The notes beneath the pieces were generated by a model. That model saw only the letters and a program-made list of their open reading frames with translations, searched no databases and was not told where the DNA came from. A program made the translations under genes and the position numbers. Source: Flavobacteriaceae bacterium (lineage in GTDB: Bacteria > Bacteroidota > Bacteroidia > Flavobacteriales > Flavobacteriaceae). Taken from it: a stretch of 45,229 nt of DNA. Below are positions 24,244 to 33,206 of this stretch, piece after piece. The stretch is from NCBI GenBank assembly GCA_021648445.1, contig JAKISU010000007.1, positions 1-45,229 of the forward strand, in the 5' to 3' direction. The first letter of the stretch is position 1; each line of letters begins with the position of its first letter.

Positions 24244-24412
24244 CTCGCCCTCCTCCATTGATCGGATCGGTTTTCTGATAGTCTTGTTCGAGTTGCGTCT
24301 TATCATCTTGACTTTTAATAATTTCACTGTTGTCTTCTGTACAGCTTACTAGTGTTAATTGGAATATCACAACGATTAATAACCCTTTTAATACTCCCCA
24401 TAAATTTTTCAT
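24215..24412 (-). CDS. Module copy 1: Asp/Glu-tailed lipoprotein
   Basis: 65 aa. Lipoprotein signal MKNLWGVLKGLLIVVIFQLT then LVSC, followed by a short polar linker and the tail GGGRDDDDEEGGS. The tail codons overlap the start of the membrane-protein gene in another frame (about 29 bp). Copy 2 (41318-41497) has the same signal end LVSC and tail GGGDDDDEEDGS. The acidic tail may bind cations or a partner, or be kept mainly because of the overlap. Confidence 0.65.
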   Translation of the reverse strand: MKNLWGVLKGLLIVVIFQLTLVSCTEDNSEIIKSQDDKTQLEQDYQKTDPINGGGRDDDDEEGGS

Positions 24413-24615
24413 AATACTTAAATTTTAAATTAAACAATAATTTAAAATTAGGTATAATAAAATTAAACGTTGGTCGGTAGGGTATTTACTAACTCTTAAA
24501 CTTTTCTGCGATCTGGCTTCTCTCCCTTATAGTTGTGATTAGCGTATTGCTAAGTTATAAAAAAAATCGGTAGTTTTAAAATTTATTTTAACTAAAAAAC
24601 GCCCTGTACCTACTT
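24413..24615 (-). promoter_or_regulatory. Conserved leader of module copy 1
   Basis: No gene. Many short blocks are shared in order with 41498-41660 upstream of copy 2, including ATAATACTTA, TTAAACAATAAT, AAAATTA, CACTAAC-like and TCTCCC ... GATTAG/AATTAG ... GCTAA. It contains the perfect inverted repeat TTTTAAATT / AATTTAAAA (24423-24431, 24439-24447). A common promoter and leader for the lipoprotein-membrane protein transcript is the simplest reading. Confidence 0.5.
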
Positions 24616-24888
24616 TCATATTGGTATATGGTCTTTAAGATAAAATTTTAAACTTGCTATAATATCTTTATCAAAATCATCTATCTCGTAAAAGATCTCT
24701 AATCTGGCATAAGTGGACTTGGTACTGCTCAATGTTTTCTGATTACTAACAAAATACCTTAAACAGTAAAGCTTTGCTTTTTTGTCATTAAAATGTATTT
24801 CTACTCCACTGTTCTCACCAACATCTATCTTATGTCCTCTGTACATTTTTAACTCTACATTGAATGAACGTGTGTCTTCTTCTTCCAT
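24616..24888 (-). CDS. Hypothetical 90-aa protein
   Basis: Soluble, mixed alpha/beta, acidic N-terminus (MEEEDTRSFNVELKMYRGHK) and ending YLKDHIPI. No signal peptide, no recognised family. It sits between the Rhs operon terminator and the conserved leader of module copy 1 and has no counterpart next to copy 2. A full ORF with reasonable composition, but support is limited. Confidence 0.5.
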   Translation of the reverse strand: MEEEDTRSFNVELKMYRGHKIDVGENSGVEIHFNDKKAKLYCLRYFVSNQKTLSSTKSTYARLEIFYEIDDFDKDIIASLKFYLKDHIPI

Positions 24889-24900
24889 ACCTTTTAAACT

Positions 24901-24928
24901 AAAAAAAGCTATCTAACGATAGCCTTTT
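24901..24928. terminator. Terminator of the Rhs operon
   Basis: GCTATC / GATAGC stem (24908-24913, 24918-24923) with a TAAC loop; on the minus strand it is followed by seven T, on the plus strand by CTTTTGG. It lies about 40 bp after the last gene of the Rhs operon and 13 bp before the start of the 90-aa gene. Confidence 0.7.
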
Positions 24929-24949
24929 GGTTTTGTGTTTTAAATTTTA

Positions 24950-24982
24950 TAATTAATTAACCACTAGTTTGACCCGTGACCA
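24950..24982. repeat. Repeat B, copy 2
   Basis: 33 bp, two mismatches to 14867-14899. It encodes the last residues (GHGSN and stop) of the putative immunity lipoprotein, so the repeat overlaps the 3' end of the Rhs operon. Confidence 0.6.
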
Positions 24983-25569
24983 TTGTCATTTAAAATTAAA
25001 TAATGAATAGCAATTACTAATCTAATATTTTCATCAGAAATGTCAAAATCTTTATAATTATCTGTTATAGAATAAAATAATATTGGTGGAATATCACCTG
25101 TTTCTTTTACAATTTTAATATAATTCTTAAAAAAACCATTTCTCACACCTAATTCCTCAAGGTAATTCGCATATTTACCATCAGGATTAATAAATAAAAT
25201 GCTTACTTCTTCTCCGTTTTCTCTAAAACTTTTACCTAATAGCCATACTTCATTGAAAGTAGATTCTCCTAATGAAGAGATTATTTTCTTTTGTTCTAAC
25301 AAAGGAATATCCCCAAAGATTAGACCTTCCTTTTTCAATTCTAAATCTCTTAAATTAAACATGCCATAGCTTTCATTTAAACTCTCACTTTTAAATGAAT
25401 CCATGATTTGAGTATCAAAAAAGGTCAATACTTTATGTAAATCTGACACTTCTTCTTTACTAAATATCTTATTTAATGCTTCAGAATTCTTCAAGCTTTT
25501 TTGATTAGAATCATTTGTAATGCATGATACTGCTATTATCAAAAAAAATATAATTATTGTTTTTTTCAT
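24964..25569 (-). CDS. Lipoprotein, candidate immunity protein of the Rhs protein
   Basis: About 201 aa from the ATG at 25569 (MKKTIIIFFLIIAVSC, lipobox IAVSC); an ATG at 25590 lies inside the Rhs gene end and would add a non-signal stretch. Mature domain is mixed alpha/beta, with FGDIPLLEQKKIISSLGEST in the middle. No family recognised. Directly follows the Rhs tip with an 8-bp gap, the usual immunity position. Like the protein at 14956-15450 it is a lipoprotein although the two sequences are otherwise unrelated, which suggests that protection is needed outside the cytoplasm. Confidence 0.6.
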   Translation of the reverse strand: MKKTIIIFFLIIAVSCITNDSNQKSLKNSEALNKIFSKEEVSDLHKVLTFFDTQIMDSFKSESLNESYGMFNLRDLELKKEGLIFGDIPLLEQKKIISSLGESTFNEVWLLGKSFRENGEEVSILFINPDGKYANYLEELGVRNGFFKNYIKIVKETGDIPPILFYSITDNYKDFDISDENIRLVIAIHYLILNDNGHGSN

Positions 25570-25576
25570 TTTAAAT

Positions 25577-28500
25577 CTATTTCCCATCAAGATGATTTCT
25601 AAGAATACGACTATTTCCTGAATAAACTCTAATTCCTATAACCCTGCTTGTAAGACCTCTTAACCCTCTTGAAGATTTATTTTTACTTTTAGGATAATTA
25701 AAATCTATAAATTCTGCATAGCTCCCACCGGCTTGCGGAACTTGTCTATGATTACCTACAAATCTACTAAAACGCCCATTACTTTGCTCTGAAACTCCTA
25801 CAGCTAAAGAAAAACTATAATCTCCAATTTTTAATGTGGTTCGTCGTCGTCCAGTATCAAACCCATAAAAAGCTCCCGCACCAGTAACTTTTGATGATTT
25901 ACTTGTCGTAAAATAATCATAAATATTACCAGAACCAAATTCTCCATCAACTCCTGCGTTACCTAAATTTTCCTGAACATTTTCATTTCTAACAGCAAAA
26001 ACAACCTGTTTTACTATATCATCATTTGTTGTATTCTTATCTGTAGTGTCTAATTTTAATATACCATTATCATTACCTTCTATAACACTCGCAACTTTTT
26101 CCCCAGTTACTTTTGTGCCTTCCTTTATTTTAGTAGACCCTGTTGTTCCGGTAATTTTTTCAGCATCACTTTGTTTAATTCCGTATTGGTCTGAAAGTGA
26201 CTTAGCGCTATCTCCATTTTCAGCTATATAACTCACCGAGCCATTTTCATTTACTTTAGGTATCCATTCAGCTGCTAAACCAGTTGGGTCAATAAAATTT
26301 ATCGGATTGTCATTCATCGCAGTATAAGGCGACCAGTTCGAAAATTCTTCACTTAATGGGTCTGGAGACATCCAACGACCTAAAGTAGCATCATACTGTC
26401 TTGCACCGAAGTCATGCCAGTTTAAATTAAGCTCTTTTTGGTGTTCTTTACCTTGAAAGGTTTTGTAGTTGTTCTCAACGCCATTGACTACATTATTGTA
26501 ACCTTTATGTTCAAGACCAAAAGGATAGTAATTCGATTCCTCGATAATTTCGGTCGATGGGTCGATAGTCCCATCTAAATCGGTATCAGAGTATGACAGT
26601 CGCACGTTCCCTAAGTGGTCTTTATACTGATACACATATTTACCATTAGAAAGGTATCCTTCTGAGTGACCAATAAACTGTAAAGAATTGTTTTCATAGA
26701 CTAAATTTCCTGCATAATCGGTAGTTGTTGTATTGCCATTTTCTAACACTTTCTTTTTATATTTAGTTCCTACAGCATCATAAAAGTACTCTATTTTATT
26801 GTTATTACCAAAACCTATAACTATTGGTAAATTAAGATGATTATAAGTTATTCCATTCGTACTTGCAGTGCCTATACCTTTATTTAGGTCTTTAGTCAAG
26901 TTTCCGTTGATATCATAAGCAAAGTCATTACCAGTATTGACTCCATCTTTAAAACCATTTATCTTATGTAAACTATTAGCATTATCTGCAACTTTAAGCA
27001 GTTTATTTCCAGAATCAATACTATAAACTAAATTATCCATTAATTGACTATTTCCGCTAGCATCTCTATAATTACGTTTTAAGCCAGTTATATTACCATT
27101 TTTATCATACCAAACATTAAATACACTGAAATTATGATTCTCACTTACAGCCTTATAATTAGCTAGAGATATTCTATTTAAGGCATCGTACCCATAAGCA
27201 TAAGAGCGCAACTTATTATCGTTTTTAGATTTCCACAACGTTTCACTTATATTTCCATTATACAATGCTGAAGCACCATAATTTGTTTCTTGCTTATCAT
27301 AATTAATTTTATACGCAAATAAATCATCTGATAAATTATTAATATCATTGATACTTTTTAGCCAACCTCTAATGTTATATTTATAGTTAATGTTCTGTAA
27401 TCGTTGGGTACTTGTTGCGACATTACCTACCCCTTTTTTCTCTAAATATCCTAATTCATCATATTCGTTTTCCACAATTAACTCATCTGAAGTATTGTTA
27501 GATCCGCTAATTCCTTGCGTTTGTTTTTTAAGACGATTAATATGATCATATTCATATTTATTCACTACTGAAGTAGTAAATAGAATCTTTAATGGCGGAA
27601 AACCTTTAGCTTGTCTTGATTTCATTTCAACAATATTTCCTGCAAAGTCAAACTTAGATTCAATATAATCTCTATAATGAAGATAATTATTATCTACATA
27701 CAGAAATATTGGTCTTCCTTTATCATCATACTTTGTAATTTTTACAATCCAATCATTTGTCTCCAACACCTTTGTCATGGAACCTGTAAGTAAACCTTTG
27801 ACTTTGGTTGATGGAGTAACATCATATACTGTAGTTGGATTACTCCCTGGAAAAGAACTAAAACTATAATCATCATAATAATTTACAGTTAATATTTCAG
27901 ATAATGTTGAAGGATAAGTACCATTATTATTATAGTAAATTGTTGTTCCCCCCAAACTAACTGCAGTTGAAGATCTTTTAACATAATGTTTGCTAGGTTG
28001 TTTTGCTGCTATTTGCATTGAAACCCTGTTTAAAGAAGAATTAGTTATACCAGTAAATGCAACTCTTCCATAAATATCATATTTGGTGAACAACCATTTG
28101 TTTTGTAATTTTAATTTAGAATCTTGAGTTAATATAGGTTGATCTAATTTATTGTATACAATATATTCTTTACCCTTACCTGGTATTTTCTTTTCCACTA
28201 ATCTATTTTTATTATCATAGATATATTGATAACATAACTCATTTAATACATTAGAATTCGGTACACTATTTTGACCTTCAGCTTTAGGGGGTATCACATA
28301 AGTTAAATTACCATAATCATCATAAACATAATAAGTATCATATTTTTGACCTCCATTATAAGTTCGCTTTAATATGACTCTACCTAGTTTATCTTTAAAT
28401 TCTTCTACTGTCTTATTAAGACCATCCGAAGTCTTCCAGTTTTCATCTTTTGTAATTGTTTTATATAACTGACCATATTTATAAAACCCACTATTAATTG

Positions 28501-29503
28501 AACTAAAACTTAATGACGGGATGTATGTATTATTTGAAATAGAATGTGTAGTTTCAAACTTCCTGACTTCATTATTAGAATTAGTATGGTATCCAAATTT
28601 TATTGTATGCCCATTAGAGTGTCCATTGACATCAATACTAGTACCTTTTTTCCAGCTTTTCCCTGGAAGAACCTGCTCAATAACTCTATTTAATGAAGAG
28701 GGTTGAAAATATTTTTGCACAAATGGGTTAGGGTCATTTATATCAATATCTTCTACATATTTATTGCTTTTATAATAATTGTTAGTTGCTAATAAAGCAT
28801 CTGTTCTATATAATCCATTATTACTTACGTCAGCATATGGTAAATATTCCTTTGATTGCCTCCCAAACGAATCATACTCAAAATGAGCAACTATATCTTC
28901 TTTATCGCCTCCTTGGCGTACCCCAATATTTTGTATGGATCTACCTAATCCATCAAAATAAGAAATACTCCCATTTACTCCGTCTTTTAACATATTTGAA
29001 CTTAGATTATTATATAAAGAACCTTCAATAGATTTATTAGGAGTTAGTGTTAAAATGTAATTTTCGTCAGAAGAAGGAGATATAATTAATGATGTATTAT
29101 TATTGGGGTCACCTAATTCCAGATTATTAATCTCAATATCAACACTAAAATTACTTAAGGACTCATTAGTAGAAGATGAAACAACAATCCAATTATTTTG
29201 CAAAGACAGTTGATAAGAGGTGTTATTTCCATTTAAATCTGTAAAATATCCCAAGCTTAAATCTGGAAGATCATAGGGTGAATTTATTTCAACTATTTGT
29301 CCGGTTTTAAGTGACCAAGTTGCAAAACCAGCACTTCCTTTTAAAGTGATAGTATTATTATTTATTATTTTGAACCATACTCCGCCGCCGCCGCCCGGAC
29401 TTGAAGTAAAAGACTGCCAATTAATATTTTGTTCATAAGTAGTTTGAGCAAATGCATTTATAGCTAGTATCAAAAAAGCAATGGAAATTAGGATTTTTTT
29501 CAT
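25577..29503 (-). CDS. Rhs/YD-repeat protein with variable C-terminal tip (DUF6443 type)
   Basis: 1308 aa with a Sec signal peptide (MKKILISIAFLILAINAFAQ). The DUF6443-like start of the repeat region is SISYFDGLGRSIQNIGVRQG (about residue 180), followed by many YD repeats (YDSFGRQ, YDDYGNLTYV, YDIYGRVAF, YDKNGNITGL). The Rhs-associated core is at about 965-1075 (YKDHLGNVRLSYSD, YPFGLEHKGY, GARQYDATLGRWMSPDPL, NPINFIDPTGLA). The last ~230 aa are a variable tip; near its start YIAENGDSAKSLSDQYGIKQ resembles a LysM-like unit. No catalytic toxin motif is obvious. In the family the repeats form a shell that holds the toxin. Secreted by an unknown route; the secretion machine encoded on both sides is a candidate. 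Confidence 0.85.
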   Translation of the reverse strand: MKKILISIAFLILAINAFAQTTYEQNINWQSFTSSPGGGGGVWFKIINNNTITLKGSAGFATWSLKTGQIVEINSPYDLPDLSLGYFTDLNGNNTSYQLSLQNNWIVVSSSTNESLSNFSVDIEINNLELGDPNNNTSLIISPSSDENYILTLTPNKSIEGSLYNNLSSNMLKDGVNGSISYFDGLGRSIQNIGVRQGGDKEDIVAHFEYDSFGRQSKEYLPYADVSNNGLYRTDALLATNNYYKSNKYVEDIDINDPNPFVQKYFQPSSLNRVIEQVLPGKSWKKGTSIDVNGHSNGHTIKFGYHTNSNNEVRKFETTHSISNNTYIPSLSFSSINSGFYKYGQLYKTITKDENWKTSDGLNKTVEEFKDKLGRVILKRTYNGGQKYDTYYVYDDYGNLTYVIPPKAEGQNSVPNSNVLNELCYQYIYDNKNRLVEKKIPGKGKEYIVYNKLDQPILTQDSKLKLQNKWLFTKYDIYGRVAFTGITNSSLNRVSMQIAAKQPSKHYVKRSSTAVSLGGTTIYYNNNGTYPSTLSEILTVNYYDDYSFSSFPGSNPTTVYDVTPSTKVKGLLTGSMTKVLETNDWIVKITKYDDKGRPIFLYVDNNYLHYRDYIESKFDFAGNIVEMKSRQAKGFPPLKILFTTSVVNKYEYDHINRLKKQTQGISGSNNTSDELIVENEYDELGYLEKKGVGNVATSTQRLQNINYKYNIRGWLKSINDINNLSDDLFAYKINYDKQETNYGASALYNGNISETLWKSKNDNKLRSYAYGYDALNRISLANYKAVSENHNFSVFNVWYDKNGNITGLKRNYRDASGNSQLMDNLVYSIDSGNKLLKVADNANSLHKINGFKDGVNTGNDFAYDINGNLTKDLNKGIGTASTNGITYNHLNLPIVIGFGNNNKIEYFYDAVGTKYKKKVLENGNTTTTDYAGNLVYENNSLQFIGHSEGYLSNGKYVYQYKDHLGNVRLSYSDTDLDGTIDPSTEIIEESNYYPFGLEHKGYNNVVNGVENNYKTFQGKEHQKELNLNWHDFGARQYDATLGRWMSPDPLSEEFSNWSPYTAMNDNPINFIDPTGLAAEWIPKVNENGSVSYIAENGDSAKSLSDQYGIKQSDAEKITGTTGSTKIKEGTKVTGEKVASVIEGNDNGILKLDTTDKNTTNDDIVKQVVFAVRNENVQENLGNAGVDGEFGSGNIYDYFTTSKSSKVTGAGAFYGFDTGRRRTTLKIGDYSFSLAVGVSEQSNGRFSRFVGNHRQVPQAGGSYAEFIDFNYPKSKNKSSRGLRGLTSRVIGIRVYSGNSRILRNHLDGK

Positions 29504-29514
29504 GATTTTTTATA

Positions 29515-32500
29515 TTACTTTAGATTATATCTAAACTGTTTAATTATTTTATTATCATTATCTTTTACAGTTGAGAGTCTTTCATTCGAATCATAATTAT
29601 AAAATTCTGTTTTACCTCTCGAATCCGTAATACTTGTAGCACCTACATTAGGTTTAAATGTGTATGATGTTACCTGATGATTATTATAATAATTTCTTGC
29701 TTGCTGTTGTTTGGCAATTATTTGATTTTTTCCAGCTACCCAACCTTGTGTATTTATAATACTCTTTATTTGACTGGTTATCATTCCCAGATAAGCAGTT
29801 GGAGGTGTATATTCACCTTCTAATTTGATTAATGGGTATTCATTATAATAGGATATCGTCGTGTATAACCCATCTTTAGTATGATATTGAGTGATTTGTT
29901 GATTATTATCATAAGAATCAACTATTGATGATTCTTCAAAAATTTCATTCCCTTTTGATTCAGAGTATTTAAAAGGTAAAATTTTGTTGTTAAAATTTGA
30001 ATAATCAATTTTTTTAATACTTAATTTCTTATTATTTTTAAAGACATCTGTCCTTAACAATGTAAAATATCTTTCCCCTGTTAAAGTGTTATTTTCAGTA
30101 GTATTTATCTCAAAAGAATACGTATAATCTTCTTTGTGAACCTCCTCTTTATAATTTCCAGAGTTTAAGTATGTTTGAGATTGTTTAGACTGTAAAAATT
30201 GATCTCCAATCGAAGCATTTGTATTTGGGTAGTAATTCCAATCATAATTTGTTTTTTTTATAATTGGGTATGGATTCAAATATTGGGTGACTTCTTGAGT
30301 AATCAAATTATTATCGAAGTAATAAATTTTAGAGGCACTACCTTTTAAAAATCCATTTCCAGGACTACCAGAACAAGACACTCCAGAAACGTCAACAGAT
30401 CTTGCATACTTGGTAGAATTAGAGTTATAGGTGTTTATGGTTTTTTGTATTAAATTATTACTTGAATCGTAAATATAAATTCCTTTTAAGTACCCTCTCA
30501 ATAAGCTTTTATCATTAAAATTACTATATGGAGTTGGATCTGGATTAAGAGGTAGAAAATTATATTCATCACGATAAATAGATTCATTGTTTGAAGTGTA
30601 TTTATAAAGTTTATAGCTACCATCATTTCTTTTTTCAATAACTTCAGAATACCCTATGGATGTTCCAGAATAGTTAGACAAAGGTATTATTGGATTTGAA
30701 CTGAATAAATCTTCATACAATATACTACTAGATGTTTGGTCAGAAACCAAACGAAAATTATCCCATATATACCTTGGCTTATTCTCGATTATGCCACTAC
30801 TATTGGTCGAATTATTATTTGTTGAATAATTCTTTACATATTTAAATTCACGAATAATTTGATTACCCATATTATTATTATCAATAATCTTTTTCACTCT
30901 AAGTCCGCCAGCCTGATTGTTAGAAGTGTTTACTATTTGTGACTTATCATCAGACAAATAAGCAGAATATTGATTTGCTTCCCATATAAATTCTGTCCAT
31001 CCTTTAGTTGGATATATAATCTTTGTCAATGAACCTTTTTTAACGTTTTCAGTATGTGGTGTTCTTGAATTATAATGAGCGGTGGGAGTCTTTGACCAAT
31101 CCGATCCGTCAAAATAACCCCAATGGTCTAATTTAGTAGATAAATACTTAGGTAATTGATTTATTTCATTGTATTCAAAATTGAATGTTTTATCATCAAC
31201 CTTTACTTCTAGTAAATTAAGTCTATCGTTTACGCCACCAGTATAAGGTTGTGTTTCGTTATATTTTAAATTAATAGTTTTAGATAAACCTACAATTTTA
31301 TATAATTTTTTCCATTTAAGTTTAGATTTAAAATCATTTGAAGTAGTATATGGAAGTAGATAGTAATAAAAATATCGATTATTAAAAGACATAAAATCTG
31401 ATCCGCCTAGAAAAAATAATAGGTTCGTATCATCCATATAAGATTCTCCATATGAATTAGACCTTTGAAGTGTAATTGCACCGTCATTAGTATTTATTTT
31501 TGACAGATATACAGGTGAAATGAGCATACCATTATATTTATTTGAAACACCTCCTGAATAATAACAACTTGACCCAAGACTTAGAAAAGCACTACCTCCA
31601 TTAATATCTGCACTAAAAGTAAATCTTCTGTTATATTTGTAAAAGCTTGTTATATAACTATCTCGCTCATACTCAAAACTATATATAACTTTTCCAAATC
31701 TATTTTTAACTTCTGCCAAATACCAGGTATCAGCAGTCCATCTACCGGGAAACTGTCCAAAAAATGGAACGCTGTACTCTATGTTGTTATCATTATTACC
31801 GAATACATAAATATTTCCACTTCCATCAGTTATTGTAATTTTATAAATCATCTTAGATGCTATTCTGTCTGCAGCAGCATCAGGAACGTTATCATTAAAA
31901 GGAACAATTTCTCTACCAAAAGGGTATTCAAAATCGTCTTGTTCAATGGTAATTTTCAAATTAGAAGTACTAGATACTTTCCATTGCCCATCTGCACCCA
32001 TAAAAAACTTTCCAGTATGCCCCATAAAATTAAAAGTGAAGATGTCAGGTGCAAACTCTTTACCAGTAAAATCATTTGTAGGAAGTGTATTGTTATATAA
32101 AGTACTTAGGTAGCTTTCGGCATCCCAATTATTGACATTCAATAAATTATGGCTTATTGGATAAAAATAACCGTAATAGATACCAAAAAATTCGTTTGTA
32201 GTTACATTGGGTAAATGAAATTCGTCTGGAAATTTTCCCTTAACCGTTCTTGTAACCATACCACCTGCTTGTAGAGACCAATTTTGACCTACCCATCCTG
32301 GCATACTATTAACTCTTACTCCTGAAGCATCATAATTCAAAATAATATCTAAAGGCATTCCATAATCATTTAAAGAATATAGAGGAATTGAAACATTAGG
32401 TGACCCTGTATAATAGCTAACAGGGACGTCTCCATACTTCCCCAAAGAAGCAGCATTGGGAGATTGAATGTTTTTTGGAAATTGTAAATCTTGCCCAAAA

Positions 32501-32553
32501 GAGTAAGAAAAAAACAATAAAAGAAAAGGGAAAAATATTTTTTTTGCAACCAT
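29515..32553 (-). CDS. Large secreted YD-repeat partner protein
   Basis: 1012 aa with a signal peptide (MVAKKIFFPFLLLFFSYSFG). It starts with a segment common in large Bacteroidota secreted proteins preceding Rhs genes (VPVSYYTGSPNVSIPLYSLN, LDIILNYDASGVRVNSMPGW, VGQNWSLQAGGMVTRTVKG). The centre is beta-rich and the end has YD-like repeats (YNYDSNERLSTVKDNDNK). It ends 11 bp before the DUF6443 Rhs gene. The arrangement recalls the B and C subunits of Tc toxins, where two YD-repeat parts form one capsule; this analogy is inference. A complete frame with no sign of decay. Confidence 0.75.
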   Translation of the reverse strand: MVAKKIFFPFLLLFFSYSFGQDLQFPKNIQSPNAASLGKYGDVPVSYYTGSPNVSIPLYSLNDYGMPLDIILNYDASGVRVNSMPGWVGQNWSLQAGGMVTRTVKGKFPDEFHLPNVTTNEFFGIYYGYFYPISHNLLNVNNWDAESYLSTLYNNTLPTNDFTGKEFAPDIFTFNFMGHTGKFFMGADGQWKVSSTSNLKITIEQDDFEYPFGREIVPFNDNVPDAAADRIASKMIYKITITDGSGNIYVFGNNDNNIEYSVPFFGQFPGRWTADTWYLAEVKNRFGKVIYSFEYERDSYITSFYKYNRRFTFSADINGGSAFLSLGSSCYYSGGVSNKYNGMLISPVYLSKINTNDGAITLQRSNSYGESYMDDTNLLFFLGGSDFMSFNNRYFYYYLLPYTTSNDFKSKLKWKKLYKIVGLSKTINLKYNETQPYTGGVNDRLNLLEVKVDDKTFNFEYNEINQLPKYLSTKLDHWGYFDGSDWSKTPTAHYNSRTPHTENVKKGSLTKIIYPTKGWTEFIWEANQYSAYLSDDKSQIVNTSNNQAGGLRVKKIIDNNNMGNQIIREFKYVKNYSTNNNSTNSSGIIENKPRYIWDNFRLVSDQTSSSILYEDLFSSNPIIPLSNYSGTSIGYSEVIEKRNDGSYKLYKYTSNNESIYRDEYNFLPLNPDPTPYSNFNDKSLLRGYLKGIYIYDSSNNLIQKTINTYNSNSTKYARSVDVSGVSCSGSPGNGFLKGSASKIYYFDNNLITQEVTQYLNPYPIIKKTNYDWNYYPNTNASIGDQFLQSKQSQTYLNSGNYKEEVHKEDYTYSFEINTTENNTLTGERYFTLLRTDVFKNNKKLSIKKIDYSNFNNKILPFKYSESKGNEIFEESSIVDSYDNNQQITQYHTKDGLYTTISYYNEYPLIKLEGEYTPPTAYLGMITSQIKSIINTQGWVAGKNQIIAKQQQARNYYNNHQVTSYTFKPNVGATSITDSRGKTEFYNYDSNERLSTVKDNDNKIIKQFRYNLK

Positions 32554-32645
32554 AAGTGAAATTTTTAATAATTATTCATGCGCTAATGTAAAGTCATTTT
32601 TTCATCTAAAAACGACGACTTACCCTGTGTCATTAACATCCGTAT

Positions 32646-32675
32646 AAATGGTTCACTTTTCTTAACAAATGGTAA
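32646..32675. promoter_or_regulatory. AAATGGT element, copy 2
   Basis: Two AAATGGT half-sites with starts 21 bp apart, between the Rhs operon (start codon 93 bp to the left) and the divergent pseudopilin gene (94 bp to the right). It could serve both directions. Confidence 0.65.
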
Positions 32676-32768
32676 AAAATGTGCAATTTTTGACATCTAT
32701 ATCTTCTTGTCAGTAAAAAATAAATTTAAATTTTAATGTAAGTTTGAACCAAAATAGCACTGTCATCT

Positions 32769-33188
32769 ATGAAAAAAACTACTAAAATTGTATCTCAAAA
32801 GGTATCCGCTTTTAATCTGCAAGAACTACTTGTAGTATTGGTCATTATTGGTATTTTATTACTATTGGCTTTACCCAATTTAATGCCCCTTATTTCAAAA
32901 ACAAAAAGCTTGGAAGCACAGACCCAGCTCAAACACATTTACAATTTAGAGAAACAATACTTTTTTATGCATTCTAAGTATAGTGCAGATTTTAATGCCA
33001 TAGATTTTGAAGTTCCTAAAACGGTACAACAAAATGGTAATGCCAATTACAGTTATGAAATTATTGAAACTTCTAATACCAGTTTTAAAGCTCGTGCTAC
33101 TGCCGTAACCGATTTTGACGGTGATGGTGTTTTTAATGTTTGGGAGATAGATCAAAATGATGCGCCTAAAGAAATGATCAAAGATTAA
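32769..33188 (+). CDS. Major pseudopilin-like protein (GspG/PilA-like)
   Basis: 139 aa. Prepilin leader KTTKIVSQKVSAFNLQELLV: cleavage between Ala and Phe gives N-terminal FNLQELLVVLVIIGILLLLA with Glu at +5. The globular part ends DFDGDGVFNVWEIDQNDAPK, Asp-rich like the calcium-binding loop of GspG pseudopilins. First gene of the plus-strand arm and the best candidate for the main fibre subunit. Confidence 0.82.
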   Translation: MKKTTKIVSQKVSAFNLQELLVVLVIIGILLLLALPNLMPLISKTKSLEAQTQLKHIYNLEKQYFFMHSKYSADFNAIDFEVPKTVQQNGNANYSYEIIETSNTSFKARATAVTDFDGDGVFNVWEIDQNDAPKEMIKD

Positions 33189-33206
33189 TTAATCCTTTTT
33201 CTATTT

